From assembly GCF_000503215.1 (NCBI RefSeq), contig NZ_AYTD01000013.1, positions 982,009-1,046,008 of the forward strand: DNA of 64,000 nt, in the 5' to 3' direction. The notes under the pieces are model-generated. The model worked only from the letters and a program-made list of their open reading frames with translations. It made no database searches and was not told the DNA's origin. Below are positions 27,531 through 36,202 of the stretch, piece after piece (within the stretch, counting starts at the first letter, position 1; the number at the start of each line of letters is the position of its first letter). The stretch is from Pseudomonas canadensis (GTDB lineage: Bacteria; Pseudomonadota; Gammaproteobacteria; Pseudomonadales; Pseudomonadaceae). The position numbers and the translations under genes were made by a program.

Positions 27531-28913
27531 ATGGCTTTGGATTTATTCGTCGTACTCATCTACGCCGCCGGCATGCTCGTGCTCGGCTACTACGGCATGC
27601 GCCGCGCCAAGACCCACGAAGACTACCTGGTGGCCGGGCGCAACCTGGGCCCGTCGTTGTACATGGGCACCATGGCCGCCACGGTATTGGGCGGTGCGTC
27701 CACCGTCGGCACCGTGCGGCTGGGCTACGTGCATGGCATCTCCGGCTTCTGGCTGTGTGCCGCGCTGGGCATGGGCATCATCGCGCTGAACCTGTTCCTG
27801 GCCAAGCCACTGTTGAAACTGAAGATCTTCACCGTGACCCAGGTGCTGGAAAAACGCTACAACCCGATGGCCCGCCAGGCCAGCGCCGTGATCATGCTGG
27901 CCTACGCGCTGATGATCGGCGTGACCTCGATCCTCGCCATCGGCACCGTGCTGCAAGTGCTGTTCGGCCTGCCGTTCTGGATCTCGGTACTGCTCGGCGG
28001 TGGCGTGGTGGTGGTGTACTCCACCATCGGCGGCATGTGGTCGCTGACCCTCACTGACATCGTGCAGTTCGTGATCAAGACCGTCGGCCTGATGTTCATC
28101 CTGCTGCCGATCTGCCTGTACCGCGTCGGCGGCTGGGACGAACTGGTGGCCAAGCTGCCCGCATCGAGCTTCAGCTTCACCGCGATCGGTTGGGACACGA
28201 TCATCACCTACTTCATGATCTACTTCTTCGGCATCCTGATCGGCCAGGACATCTGGCAACGGGTGTTCACCGCCCGTGACGAAAAGGTCGCCAAGTACGC
28301 AGGCACTTTCGCCGGTTTCTACTGCATCCTCTACGGCCTGGCCTGTGCATTGATCGGCATGGCCGCCCATGTGCTGATCCCGGACCTGGATAACGTCAAC
28401 AATGCGTTTGCCGCTATTGTGAAAGTGTCGCTGCCGGACGGCATCCGCGGCCTGGTGATTGCCGCGGCACTGGCCGCGATGATGTCCACCGCCAGCGCCG
28501 GCTTGCTCGCCGCCTCCACCGTACTGACCGAAGACCTGCTGCCGCGCCTGCGTGGCGGCAAGCAGTCGAGCCTGGCCATCAACCGCCTGTTCACGATGCT
28601 GACCGGTATTGCCGTGCTAGGTATCGCACTGGTGGTGAGCGATGTGATCAGCGCCTTGACCCTGGCCTACAACCTGTTGGTGGGCGGTATGTTGATCCCG
28701 CTGATCGGCGCGATCTTCTGGAAACGCGCGACCACCTCGGGCGCCATTACGTCCATGACCCTCGGCTTTGTGACGGCGTTGGTGTTCATGATCAAGGATG
28801 GCTTGGATGCGAACACGCCGATCTATTACAGCCTGGCGATTGGGCTGGTGAGTTTTGTGGTGGTGAGTTTGCTGTCGCGTCGGCCAGAGGGTGTGGCGGC
28901 CAACGCGGTTTAA
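27531..28913 (+). CDS. Sodium:solute symporter family transporter
   Basis: A 460-residue SSS-family protein with about 12-13 membrane segments. DYLVAGRNLGPSLYMGTMAATVLGGASTVG near the N-terminus, GGMWSLTLTDIVQFVIK, and AALAAMMSTASAGLLAASTVLTEDL are family blocks. ATG 27531 follows CGGAGAACCGCC. Last gene of the gbuA operon, so it probably imports the guanidino substrate or a product. Two different transporters in one operon suggest two related substrates. Confidence 0.87.
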   Translation: MALDLFVVLIYAAGMLVLGYYGMRRAKTHEDYLVAGRNLGPSLYMGTMAATVLGGASTVGTVRLGYVHGISGFWLCAALGMGIIALNLFLAKPLLKLKIFTVTQVLEKRYNPMARQASAVIMLAYALMIGVTSILAIGTVLQVLFGLPFWISVLLGGGVVVVYSTIGGMWSLTLTDIVQFVIKTVGLMFILLPICLYRVGGWDELVAKLPASSFSFTAIGWDTIITYFMIYFFGILIGQDIWQRVFTARDEKVAKYAGTFAGFYCILYGLACALIGMAAHVLIPDLDNVNNAFAAIVKVSLPDGIRGLVIAAALAAMMSTASAGLLAASTVLTEDLLPRLRGGKQSSLAINRLFTMLTGIAVLGIALVVSDVISALTLAYNLLVGGMLIPLIGAIFWKRATTSGAITSMTLGFVTALVFMIKDGLDANTPIYYSLAIGLVSFVVVSLLSRRPEGVAANAV

Positions 28914-28944
28914 GATACAAAGAGGTTTAGAGCGGTTTCTTCAG

Positions 28945-28979
28945 CGGGCGCGACGTCGGATGTCGTGCCCGTTTTTTTA
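28945..28979 (+). terminator. Terminator of the gbuA operon
   Basis: GGGCGCGAC and GTCGTGCCC pair around GTCGGAT, followed by seven T. It lies about 30 bases after the symporter stop and touches the end of the convergent lipoprotein gene. Confidence 0.85.
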
Positions 28980-29360
28980 CTCAGCATTCCGGCTGACTTC
29001 TTCAAACAAATCTGCGCAAGATTTACAGCCAAAATACTGCTCGGTTATAGGGCATTCGATTTCCCCTGTCGCCCCCGCCCTCACCCGCCAAGTACACACT
29101 TTGCCGCGATACTTTAGTGTGCCTTCAAGATAACAAGGTGCCCAGTCGTACTCGTCATGCAGCGTGCGTGCGTCAATAGGTTCAGCGCGCTTGAAGAAGG
29201 ACGCGACTTGTCGCTCATCCAACGTAACGTCGCTGGGTCGACAGCGCTCCGGTTCTTCGGAGTGAAAACCCGAGATAGCGATGTTGTCGATATCTGGAGC
29301 GGAAGCCGCGCACCCGGCGAGTATCCCCCACATGCCCAACAACCCTCGCCGCAGGTTCAT
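28977..29360 (-). CDS. Small lipoprotein, candidate immunity protein
   Basis: A 127-residue protein starting MNLRRGLLGMWGILAGC; the lipobox ILAGC places lipidation at Cys17. The mature part has five cysteines, including a C-terminal ECPITEQYFGCKSCADLFEE, which suggests disulfides in the periplasm. Its ATG overlaps the stop of the amidase gene just upstream. A cytosolic-looking amidase directly followed by a cysteine-rich periplasmic lipoprotein resembles type VI secretion amidase effectors with their immunity proteins. That role is inference; no family was recognised. Confidence 0.7.
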   Translation of the reverse strand: MNLRRGLLGMWGILAGCAASAPDIDNIAISGFHSEEPERCRPSDVTLDERQVASFFKRAEPIDARTLHDEYDWAPCYLEGTLKYRGKVCTWRVRAGATGEIECPITEQYFGCKSCADLFEEVSRNAE

Positions 29361-29971
29361 TGCCACACCGCGCTGCTGGCTTCACCCGGATGTTTGTAGG
29401 AGATTTGCGGATGCGTGTAGACGTCCTCCGGTGTCAGGCGGAAATGGCCATACAACTCAGCCACCAACCACCGCAGGGATTGATTCTGTATAGCGGTCAC
29501 GTCCTCGTAACGGGCAGCATCCAGATGCTTGCCGACCAGTTCAATTCCCAAAGAGTCCGCGTTCATCGGGTATCGCTCAGGGTAGTCCTTGGTGCGCTCA
29601 TAGCGGTCCAGCGCTCGAATCTGCAAGGTCCAAGTGAGTGCCTGGATAGGTTGGATTTGAGCGGTATCGCACGTCGCCTTATCCGTTGCCAGGCACTTGG
29701 AGCGCAGGTAACGCCCAACGTGGTAACAGCGTTTTTTGAGGCTCGCCGTCTGATAGATCACGCCATTTTTCTCGATGAGAAAGTGCGCTCCATTGCCCTT
29801 GGCAACGTAAGCATTAAAGGTGTGTTGCGCCGTCGAAGCGTCCGTCTGGTGGACTACCAAAGCGCTCACGCTACGCAAATCCCCATGCTCAATCGTTGGA
29901 AACCGACGGAGTTCGACTCTGTCGGAAATCAACATGCCTTCGCTATCAATGCTCGACATTCCAATGCCCAT
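29357..29971 (-). CDS. N-acetylmuramoyl-L-alanine amidase (Amidase_2 / AmpD-like), candidate secreted effector
   Basis: A 204-residue zinc amidase domain protein with no signal peptide. Zinc-ligand regions are LVVHQTDAST near residue 40 and VYTHPQISYKHPGEAS at the C-terminus, in the position of the AmpD HxxxxxxRKxDPG motif; SLGIELVGK is the central block. It would cleave between N-acetylmuramic acid and L-alanine. Recycling by cytosolic AmpD is possible, but the coupled lipoprotein downstream, as with AmpDh3 of P. aeruginosa and its neighbour, suggests a toxin delivered to other cells. An in-frame ATG at 29959 is an alternative start. Confidence 0.82.
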   Translation of the reverse strand: MGIGMSSIDSEGMLISDRVELRRFPTIEHGDLRSVSALVVHQTDASTAQHTFNAYVAKGNGAHFLIEKNGVIYQTASLKKRCYHVGRYLRSKCLATDKATCDTAQIQPIQALTWTLQIRALDRYERTKDYPERYPMNADSLGIELVGKHLDAARYEDVTAIQNQSLRWLVAELYGHFRLTPEDVYTHPQISYKHPGEASSAVWQ

Positions 29972-30193
29972 TCATCCATGTGAAGGCAAAAATATAGAAG
30001 GACGAACCTGGAAAAGGGCACGGATGACAAAATAAGAAGAAGGTTCTGACAATGAGGCATGCCTCGTCAGGCAATTGCGGACACTAAGAAATTTACGGCG
30101 AATACAGCCTGATGACAGGGACCGAACACGCCCTGAAGAACGACCCGAGATACCAGCGCCCGCGCGATTCAATCACGTGAGCGCTTCCAGGAC

Positions 30194-30316
30194 TTACCTG
30201 CGACGTGGGCGACGTTGCTCGTCATCGGTGCGAATCGGCACGGGTTGCAGTGGGGGCTCGATCAAGCCCAGTGCAACACCCAGATCATGGAGCCAGTTTT
30301 GAATTTTCTCTTTCAT
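30194..30316 (-). CDS. PA1414-like small protein (40 residues)
   Basis: A 40-residue open frame not usually caught by ORF callers: it starts MKEKIQNWLHDLGVALGLIE, goes on with PPLQPVPIRTDDEQ, and ends in an Arg-rich tail. GGGGGC precedes the ATG by six bases. It resembles the short conserved Pseudomonas protein annotated as PA1414 family. An N-terminal amphipathic helix and a basic tail are visible. Function unknown. In P. aeruginosa PA1414 also lies near the gbuA genes (around PA1418-PA1422), which supports the assignment. Confidence 0.75.
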   Translation of the reverse strand: MKEKIQNWLHDLGVALGLIEPPLQPVPIRTDDEQRRPRRR

Positions 30317-30458
30317 GGTTGCCCCCTTTGAGGGTAATGCTGGTAGGCGCAAGTTCTGTCGCCCTTTCCTACACTGATAGTAGCCCTAAGTCCTACGTAA
30401 TGCTTGAACGAAACCACAACGAACTATTACTGAATTCATCAAAATCCTGACGGATCGT

Positions 30459-31352
30459 TCAAGCTATGGCGCGGGTGTCTTGCGGGACCGCAGTCTTGCT
30501 GGCTTGCTGCAGGTCGATCCATGCGTTGAGGTTAGCGCCGAGCATACCCTTTCGCCACATCAGCCAGGTGGTCGCAGTGGCAAAAGGCCCTGTCAGCGGA
30601 TGAACGGACACGCTGCCCTTGCCTGGCAGGCTCTCAAGCATGGATTCGGACATCAACGCCACCCCGGAGCCAGCGATCACGCACGCCAGCATGCCCTGAT
30701 AAGACTCGATCTCAATTGCCCGCCCCATGGCCACGCGCTCGTGGGAAAACCAGGTTTCCAGGCGCGTGCGATAGGCGCAACTGCGACGGAAGGTGAACAC
30801 CGAGCGTCCCGCAACATCCTGGGGCCCTCGCACAGGCGGGTGGTCGGCCTCGCAAATAAGCACCAGGCGCTCTTCACACAGCGGCACACCGTCCAGGGAA
30901 GCGATGGTAATGGGGCCGTCCACAAATGCCGCATCCAGACGGCCAGTAATCAGGCCTTCGAGCAACTCACCGCTGGGCGCCGATTGCACCTGCAGATTCA
31001 CCATCGGGTAAGCCTTGTGATAGCCCGCCAGCAGCTTCGGCAAATGCACCGCCGCCGTGCTGTACATGCTGCCTACCACAAAATCGCCGGCCGGTTGCCC
31101 GCCTTGCACCGCGCCGTGGGCTTCATCATGCAGGGCCAGCAGACGGGTGCTGTAGTCCAGCAACACCTTGCCGGCCGGAGACAGCTGCAAGCGCTGACGC
31201 TCGCGCACAAACAGCTCTACACCGAGCTGCTCCTCCATTTGCTTGAGGCGTGTCGACAGGTTCGACGGCACTCGATGCAAGCGGTCCGCCGCGCGCGTGA
31301 TGGAGCCCTCTTCCGCCACCGCCTGGAAAATGCGCAATTGACTGAACTCCAT
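30459..31352 (-). CDS. LysR-family transcriptional regulator (PtrR/YneJ-like)
   Basis: A 297-residue LTTR beginning MEFSQLRIFQAVAEEGSITRAADRLHRVPSNLSTRLKQ, the classical winged helix, with a substrate-binding domain in the rest. The ATG at 31352 is chosen; an in-frame codon lies at 31364. It is divergent from an MFS transporter gene 103 bases away, and so most likely regulates it. The phrase RVPSNLSTRLKQMEEQLG recalls PtrR, a putrescine-utilisation regulator, but the ligand is not determined. Confidence 0.85.
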   Translation of the reverse strand: MEFSQLRIFQAVAEEGSITRAADRLHRVPSNLSTRLKQMEEQLGVELFVRERQRLQLSPAGKVLLDYSTRLLALHDEAHGAVQGGQPAGDFVVGSMYSTAAVHLPKLLAGYHKAYPMVNLQVQSAPSGELLEGLITGRLDAAFVDGPITIASLDGVPLCEERLVLICEADHPPVRGPQDVAGRSVFTFRRSCAYRTRLETWFSHERVAMGRAIEIESYQGMLACVIAGSGVALMSESMLESLPGKGSVSVHPLTGPFATATTWLMWRKGMLGANLNAWIDLQQASKTAVPQDTRAIA

Positions 31353-31455
31353 ACCTTTCTCCAAAACTGAACAAGTTACTCACTATTATTCATTTTTACA
31401 GAAAGTCAATCCGCTTTAGCCTGAGGGTATTCGTTTACCCGCAGGAAAACTGACC

Positions 31456-32664
31456 ATGTCTCCATTAGTCCGCTTACTCGCCAGCTTTGTCGCCCTGATG
31501 ATGGCGATGGGGATTGGCCGCTTCGCCCTCACCCCCCAAATGCCCCATCTGCTCAGTGAAGGGCAGATCGACCTGACCGGCGCCGGCCTGATCGCCGCCG
31601 CCAACTACCTGGGCTACTTCGTCGGCGCGGTGGATTCGATCTTCGCACGCAGCCACCACCATGTCCGTGGGCGCTTATATGGCGGGTTGTGGTTGTGTGT
31701 ACTGCTGACGCTCGCGTCGTACTGGGCCCACGGGTTCTGGCCGCACCTGTTGCTGCGCTTTGGCACCGGGGTCGCGAGTGCCTGGGCCCTGGTGATGATC
31801 ACCAGCCTGAGCCAGCCGCTGGCGATTGCCGCCGGGCGTGCGCGCATGGGTGCCTTGGTCTTTGCCGGACCGGGGCTGGGGATTTTGTTGACTGGCTTAC
31901 TGGCGTTGGGATCGAACCTGATGGGGCAAAATTCGGGCACATTGTGGCTGGTGTATGGCGGGGTGGCGCTGGTGATGTTGCTGGCCATCTTGCCTTTCCT
32001 GCCGAAGCCCTCCGCCAGCGGCACGCCCGTTGTCGGCCAGACCGATGGTGGCAGCAACGGCAGCATCGCGCACTTGTGCTGGATCTATGTGCTGTATGGT
32101 CTTGGCTACATCATTCCGGCGACGTTCCTGTCGCAGATGGCCAGCGCGCAATTCAAGGGTGCCTGGCAAGCTGATCTGTTCTGGCCGTGCTTTGGCTTGG
32201 CCGCCGCGATTGGCGTGGTAGTGGCGACCCTGCGCCGCAAGGACCCAGACACCACTCGCCGCTGGCTGATGACTACATTGTGGCTGCAAGCGGCCGGGGT
32301 GTTTGCCTGCTTGCTGGGCAATGGCTGGGGCCTGGCACTGGGGGTGTTGCTGTGCGGCGGACCGTTCCTGGCTTGCATGCAGTTGGTGATGGCCCGCCTG
32401 CGGGACGTTGCCCCCCACGGCTATCAGCGCAGCACCGGACTGCTGACCGCCAGCTTCGCCATCGGCCAATTGAGCGGCCCGTTACTGGCCTCGGTCAGCA
32501 GCCATCTGAGTGGCGGGCTGCAACCGGCACTGGTAGTCGCCGGCGCCGGATTACTGGTGGCGGGCTCGATTCTGGTCAGCCGGCAACCAGCGGCGCAGGC
32601 ACGCGCAGCTGTTCACGCCGCGCCAACACCAGGAAAAACAGCCCACCCAGGAAGCAGCCGGTAA
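31456..32664 (+). CDS. YbfB/YjiJ-family MFS transporter
   Basis: A 402-residue protein with about 12 hydrophobic segments. The start LASFVALMMAMGIGRFALTPQMPHLL and AANYLGYFVGA are characteristic of the YbfB/YjiJ group. Substrate unknown. It is divergent from the LysR gene. Its last 89 bases overlap the 3' end of the convergent NCS1 gene, so the hydrophilic tail (about residues 374-402) is read from DNA that also encodes the NCS1 C-terminus on the other strand. Confidence 0.85.
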   Translation: MSPLVRLLASFVALMMAMGIGRFALTPQMPHLLSEGQIDLTGAGLIAAANYLGYFVGAVDSIFARSHHHVRGRLYGGLWLCVLLTLASYWAHGFWPHLLLRFGTGVASAWALVMITSLSQPLAIAAGRARMGALVFAGPGLGILLTGLLALGSNLMGQNSGTLWLVYGGVALVMLLAILPFLPKPSASGTPVVGQTDGGSNGSIAHLCWIYVLYGLGYIIPATFLSQMASAQFKGAWQADLFWPCFGLAAAIGVVVATLRRKDPDTTRRWLMTTLWLQAAGVFACLLGNGWGLALGVLLCGGPFLACMQLVMARLRDVAPHGYQRSTGLLTASFAIGQLSGPLLASVSSHLSGGLQPALVVAGAGLLVAGSILVSRQPAAQARAAVHAAPTPGKTAHPGSSR

Positions 32665-34018
32665 ACCAGGCGAAGTTGGCCATGCCCTGCAACGCCGGGA
32701 TAAAGGTGATCGCGACGCCCACCAGCGTCGCGGGCACCAGCGCCTTGACCGCCGTCCAGTTCACGCCGCCGTCGAAGTAGTAGCGCCCGCTGGGGCTGTC
32801 ATCGAACAACGCGTCCACATCGATCTGCTGTTTTTTGATCAGGTAGAAATCCACCAGCAGAATGCCGAACAGTGGCCCAATGAAGGCCGCGAGAATATCC
32901 AGGGTGTAGTGGATCATCAACGGGTTATTGAACAGGTTCCACGGTGTGATGAAGATCGACGCCACGGCGGCGATCATCCCGCCCGCGCGCCAGCTGATTT
33001 TGCTCGGCGCGACGTTGGCGAAGTCAAAGGCTGGGGACACGAAGTTGGCGACGATATTGATGCCGATGGTTGCGGTGACAAAAGCAAAGGCGCCCAGCAA
33101 CACCGCCATGCTGTTATCGATGCGCGAAACCGTGGCGATCGGGTCATGCAGCATTTCGCCAAACACCGGCAAGGTGCCCGAGACTATCACCACGGTGACC
33201 AGGGAAAATGCCAGGAAATTCACCGGCAGCCCCCAGAAGTTGCCGCGCCGTACGTCCTGCATGCTGCGGCAGTAGCGGCTGAAGTCGCCGAAGTTCAGGG
33301 TCGGCCCGGAGAAGTACGACACCACCAACGCCGTCGCCACGATCACCTGACCGAATGCCTGCCAGCCCGACAGGGATTTTTCCGCCAGGGTGAAGCTGAT
33401 GTTCGACCAGCCCGCCTTCCACACGATCCAACCCGCCAGGGCGAACATCACCGCATAGACCACCGGCCCGGCCCAATCGATAAAACGGCGGATGGACTCC
33501 ATGCCGGCCCAGAACACCGCCGCTTGCAACAGCCACAGGCTGAGGAAACCAAACCAGCCAAGGTAAGACAAGCCCGCAAAATGCGGCTCCGCGTACACCG
33601 CCATCTGTGGGAAGAAACGCAGCACCACGATGATCAAGGCGCTCGACGCCAGGTACGTCTGAATCCCGTACCAGGCCACGGCGATCAAGCCGCGAATCAC
33701 CGCAGGAATATTCGCGCCGAACACACCAAACGCCAGGCGACAGATCACGGGATAAGGCACAGCGGCTTGCTGACTCGGCTTGGCCACCAGGTTGGCGATC
33801 AGTTGCACAATGCAGATACCGGCGAGCAAGGCGATGAGTACTTGCCAACTGGCCAAGCCCAAGGCGAACAGGCTGGCGGCAAACACATAACCGCCGACGC
33901 TGTGCACGTCGCTCATCCAGAAAGCAAAGATGTTGTACCAGTTCCACTTTTGCGGCAGCGGGCCCAGGTCCTGGTTGTACAGGCGCGGGCTGTAGCCTTT
34001 GGGCAATTGTTCGGTCAT
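32576..34018 (-). CDS. NCS1-family nucleobase:cation symporter
   Basis: A 480-residue membrane protein of the NCS1 family (allantoin/uracil/hydantoin branch). N-terminal signature NQDLGPLPQKWNWYNIFAFWMSDVHSVGGYVFAASLF, then FWAGMESIRRFIDWAGP and GDFSRYCRS. About 12 membrane segments. ATG 34018 is chosen because it starts the conserved MTEQLPKGYSPRLYN block; the frame is open to 34081. The substrate cannot be fixed from sequence. The upstream region has two ATACGAG repeats (34066-34072 and 34088-34094) that could be an operator. Confidence 0.87.
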   Translation of the reverse strand: MTEQLPKGYSPRLYNQDLGPLPQKWNWYNIFAFWMSDVHSVGGYVFAASLFALGLASWQVLIALLAGICIVQLIANLVAKPSQQAAVPYPVICRLAFGVFGANIPAVIRGLIAVAWYGIQTYLASSALIIVVLRFFPQMAVYAEPHFAGLSYLGWFGFLSLWLLQAAVFWAGMESIRRFIDWAGPVVYAVMFALAGWIVWKAGWSNISFTLAEKSLSGWQAFGQVIVATALVVSYFSGPTLNFGDFSRYCRSMQDVRRGNFWGLPVNFLAFSLVTVVIVSGTLPVFGEMLHDPIATVSRIDNSMAVLLGAFAFVTATIGINIVANFVSPAFDFANVAPSKISWRAGGMIAAVASIFITPWNLFNNPLMIHYTLDILAAFIGPLFGILLVDFYLIKKQQIDVDALFDDSPSGRYYFDGGVNWTAVKALVPATLVGVAITFIPALQGMANFAWFTGCFLGGLFFLVLARREQLRVPAPLVAG

Positions 34019-34217
34019 CGCGGGGCTCCTCGAAATACCGGCCTGCGCTTCCGTCACGGGGATGCATACGAGAGGCGGCATGGTTTGTATACGAGGTGTT
34101 CAGCAGAATGCGTGCCAATTGAACGCAATCCCTCTGGAACGGTGTTCCAAAGGGAGGGGAGCAGGCGTGGACACAGGGCCTACGCTCAGTAACGGTGCAC
34201 AATAATCCTGTACACAA

Positions 34218-34616
34218 TCAGCGCTGCACTCGATGTGCACACAGATAGCCCACCGTGCAGCAGGCTGCGGTCAAGAAGGTGCCCCACGCCATGTCCATGA
34301 CCGCCAACTGCGCAGACCATGCTTTCAGCGTGGCCCAGTTGCTCAAGTCATAGGTGCCGTAGGCGACCAGGCCCAATAAGGCACCCAGGCGTGCTGCGCG
34401 TTGCCAGCTTGCGCTGGGCAAGACCACTAACACCACGCAACCGAGCACGTAAAGGAGATAGAAGAATGTGGCGGGCAACAGACGGGGCTGGTCCAGCATC
34501 AGTGGACCCAGCAGGGATTTGTAGGTGGGGCCCATGAGGACACCGAGCCAGAGACCGTCCAGCACTAGGAAGGCGAGCAACGTGCCGAGGTAGGCGAGCA
34601 GCGATTTCTTGGTCAT
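34218..34616 (-). CDS. DUF2177 family membrane protein
   Basis: A 132-residue protein with four hydrophobic segments: LLAYLGTLLAFLVLDGLWLGVLMGP, FFYLLYVLGCVVLVVLPSA, LGALLGLVAYGTYDLSNWATL and MAWGTFLTAACCTVGYL. The GTYDLSNWATLK block is typical of DUF2177. Function unknown. The start at 34616 is chosen over an in-frame extension to 34661. Confidence 0.85.
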   Translation of the reverse strand: MTKKSLLAYLGTLLAFLVLDGLWLGVLMGPTYKSLLGPLMLDQPRLLPATFFYLLYVLGCVVLVVLPSASWQRAARLGALLGLVAYGTYDLSNWATLKAWSAQLAVMDMAWGTFLTAACCTVGYLCAHRVQR

Positions 34617-34668
34617 TGGTGCAGCCTCTGTAGACGCCGACGAGCGTCTACAGAAGAGCAAAGCGTGG

Positions 34669-35505
34669 TCAGCTTAGTTCAATGCGATCCGCGTGAATCA
34701 CAATCTGGCCCTGCTTGTACAACGCACCAATGGCCTTCTTGAAGTTGCCCTTGCTCACGCCGAACAAGTTGCTGATCACCGCCGGATCACTCTTGTCGCT
34801 GACCGGCAAGCTGCCGTTGTTTTCACGCAACTTGGCGAGGATCTTCGAGTTGAGACTGGAGGCCGCTTCCTGGCCGACCGGCTGCAGGCTCAGGCTGATG
34901 TTGCCATCGGCGCGGATCTCTTTGATAAAGCCCTTCTCTTCTTTCCCTGGGCGCAGGAACTTGAACACTTCGTTCTTGTGGATCAGGCCCCAGTGCTTGT
35001 TGTTGATGATCGCCTTAAAGCCCATGTCAGTGGCTTCGGCCACCAGCAGGTCGACCTCCTGGCCCACCTGGTAGTTGGCAGGGGTCTTGTCCAGGTAGCG
35101 ATCCAGGCGTGCAGTGGCGGTGATGCGCTTGGTGTGTTTGTCGAGGTAGACATGCACCACGCAGTATTCGCCTGCGGTCAACTGGCGCTTTTCTTCCGAA
35201 TACGGCAGCAACAGGTCCTTGGGCAAACCCCAGTCGAGGAACACGCCAATGCTGTTGACTTCCACCACTTTCAAACTGGCGAATTCACCCACTTGAACTT
35301 TGGGCTTTTCAGTCGTGGCGATAAGTTTGTCATCGCTGTCCAGATAAATGAAAACGTTAAGCCAGTCTTCATCTTCACTAGGAATATCTTTGGGGATATA
35401 CCGATTAGGCAAGAGGATTTCGCCATCTTGCGCACCGTCCAGGTACAAACCAAAGTTAGTGTGTTTAACCACTTGCAAGCTGTTGTAGCGCCCGACCAAA
35501 GCCAT
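34669..35505 (-). CDS. cvfB: S1-domain RNA-binding protein (CvfB/YitL-like)
   Basis: A 278-residue protein made of several S1-type beta-barrel modules and a C-terminal winged helix. The N-terminal LVGRYNSLQVVKHTNFGLYL, VNSIGVFLDWGLPKDLLLP and TDMGFKAIINNKHWGLIHKNE blocks are characteristic, and the tail SNLFGVSKGNFKKAIGALYKQGQI is the winged helix. ATG 35505 is preferred because GAGGG lies 11 bases upstream; 35520 is an alternative. In other bacteria CvfB affects virulence gene expression through RNA binding. Confidence 0.86.
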   Translation of the reverse strand: MALVGRYNSLQVVKHTNFGLYLDGAQDGEILLPNRYIPKDIPSEDEDWLNVFIYLDSDDKLIATTEKPKVQVGEFASLKVVEVNSIGVFLDWGLPKDLLLPYSEEKRQLTAGEYCVVHVYLDKHTKRITATARLDRYLDKTPANYQVGQEVDLLVAEATDMGFKAIINNKHWGLIHKNEVFKFLRPGKEEKGFIKEIRADGNISLSLQPVGQEAASSLNSKILAKLRENNGSLPVSDKSDPAVISNLFGVSKGNFKKAIGALYKQGQIVIHADRIELS

Positions 35506-35816
35506 TTTCAATACCCTCATTACGTGGGCGGCATTCTACCCGAGTTGTGCGCGCCACGCGCGCGCGCCTGAAAAATCGCGGGTTGTCATGGCTCCGCCCC
35601 GCTCGTCTGATCAATCGACCCATTTTTTCCGCGCAGTCGGTCATGGATAGCTCCATGGTTTCGAGCTAAAACAGTAAGTTAGAGGATTATTTCAACGATG
35701 AACTTCGGCTATTCCCCATCGCGCCACTTATTCCCAGGGGATATTTGCCAAGCAATTGTCAAGTATTTCCTGTACGATGCCTGGCCAAGTTAATTTTCTA
35801 CAGGTTAGTGGCCGCC
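35506..35816. other. Intergenic region between cvfB and a small plus-strand gene
   Basis: About 310 bases between divergent genes. It contains an alternating-CG stretch (GCGCGCCACGCGCGCGCG) at about 35549-35566 and an AT-richer part near 35660-35800 that probably holds the promoter of the 59-residue gene. I see no further gene or RNA that I can support. Confidence 0.4.
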
Positions 35817-35996
35817 ATGCGCGTAAAAGCATCCAACAGCAAAGCAAAGCCAGCTCCCGCCGTTGAAACCAGCGAATCGATCAACAGCCAGATTGCTGCA
35901 TTCCTCAAGTCCGGCGGCGAAATCCAGCAGATTGCCAAGGGCGTGAGCGGCCAGACTTTCGGCCCATCCAAGCAGATCAGCCTGGGTAAAAAGTAA
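35817..35996 (+). CDS. Small conserved hypothetical protein (59 residues)
   Basis: A 59-residue protein: a basic N-terminal segment (MRVKASNSKAKPAP), a helix with SINSQIAAFLKSGGEIQQIAKG, and a tail GQTFGPSKQISLGKK. No membrane segment or signal peptide. The ATG at 35817 is chosen over 35745 because the upstream residues look untranslated. Basic composition hints at nucleic acid or ribosome contact, but no family was recognised with confidence. Confidence 0.65.
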   Translation: MRVKASNSKAKPAPAVETSESINSQIAAFLKSGGEIQQIAKGVSGQTFGPSKQISLGKK

Positions 35997-36202
35997 TACC
36001 GCGCAACACACCTGGTCCCTAAGCGTCTTGCCATCAAGGCGCTAGGACTAGAGCCCGAAATACCCTCTGCTGACCTTCATCATCGCGCTAATCGACGAAC
36101 GGGCCTCACCGCCTGGCATTCGCCGGTATGCTTGCACACGTCTAGCACGGGCATCTGCCCGATTTTCTCCGTTACTGCTCCTCGCTTTTCATGGAGTGAA
36201 GC

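Noticed and set aside
35549..35566. Alternating CG tract as a possible regulatory or Z-DNA site
   Set aside because: Short and unremarkable in a GC-rich genome; no supporting context.
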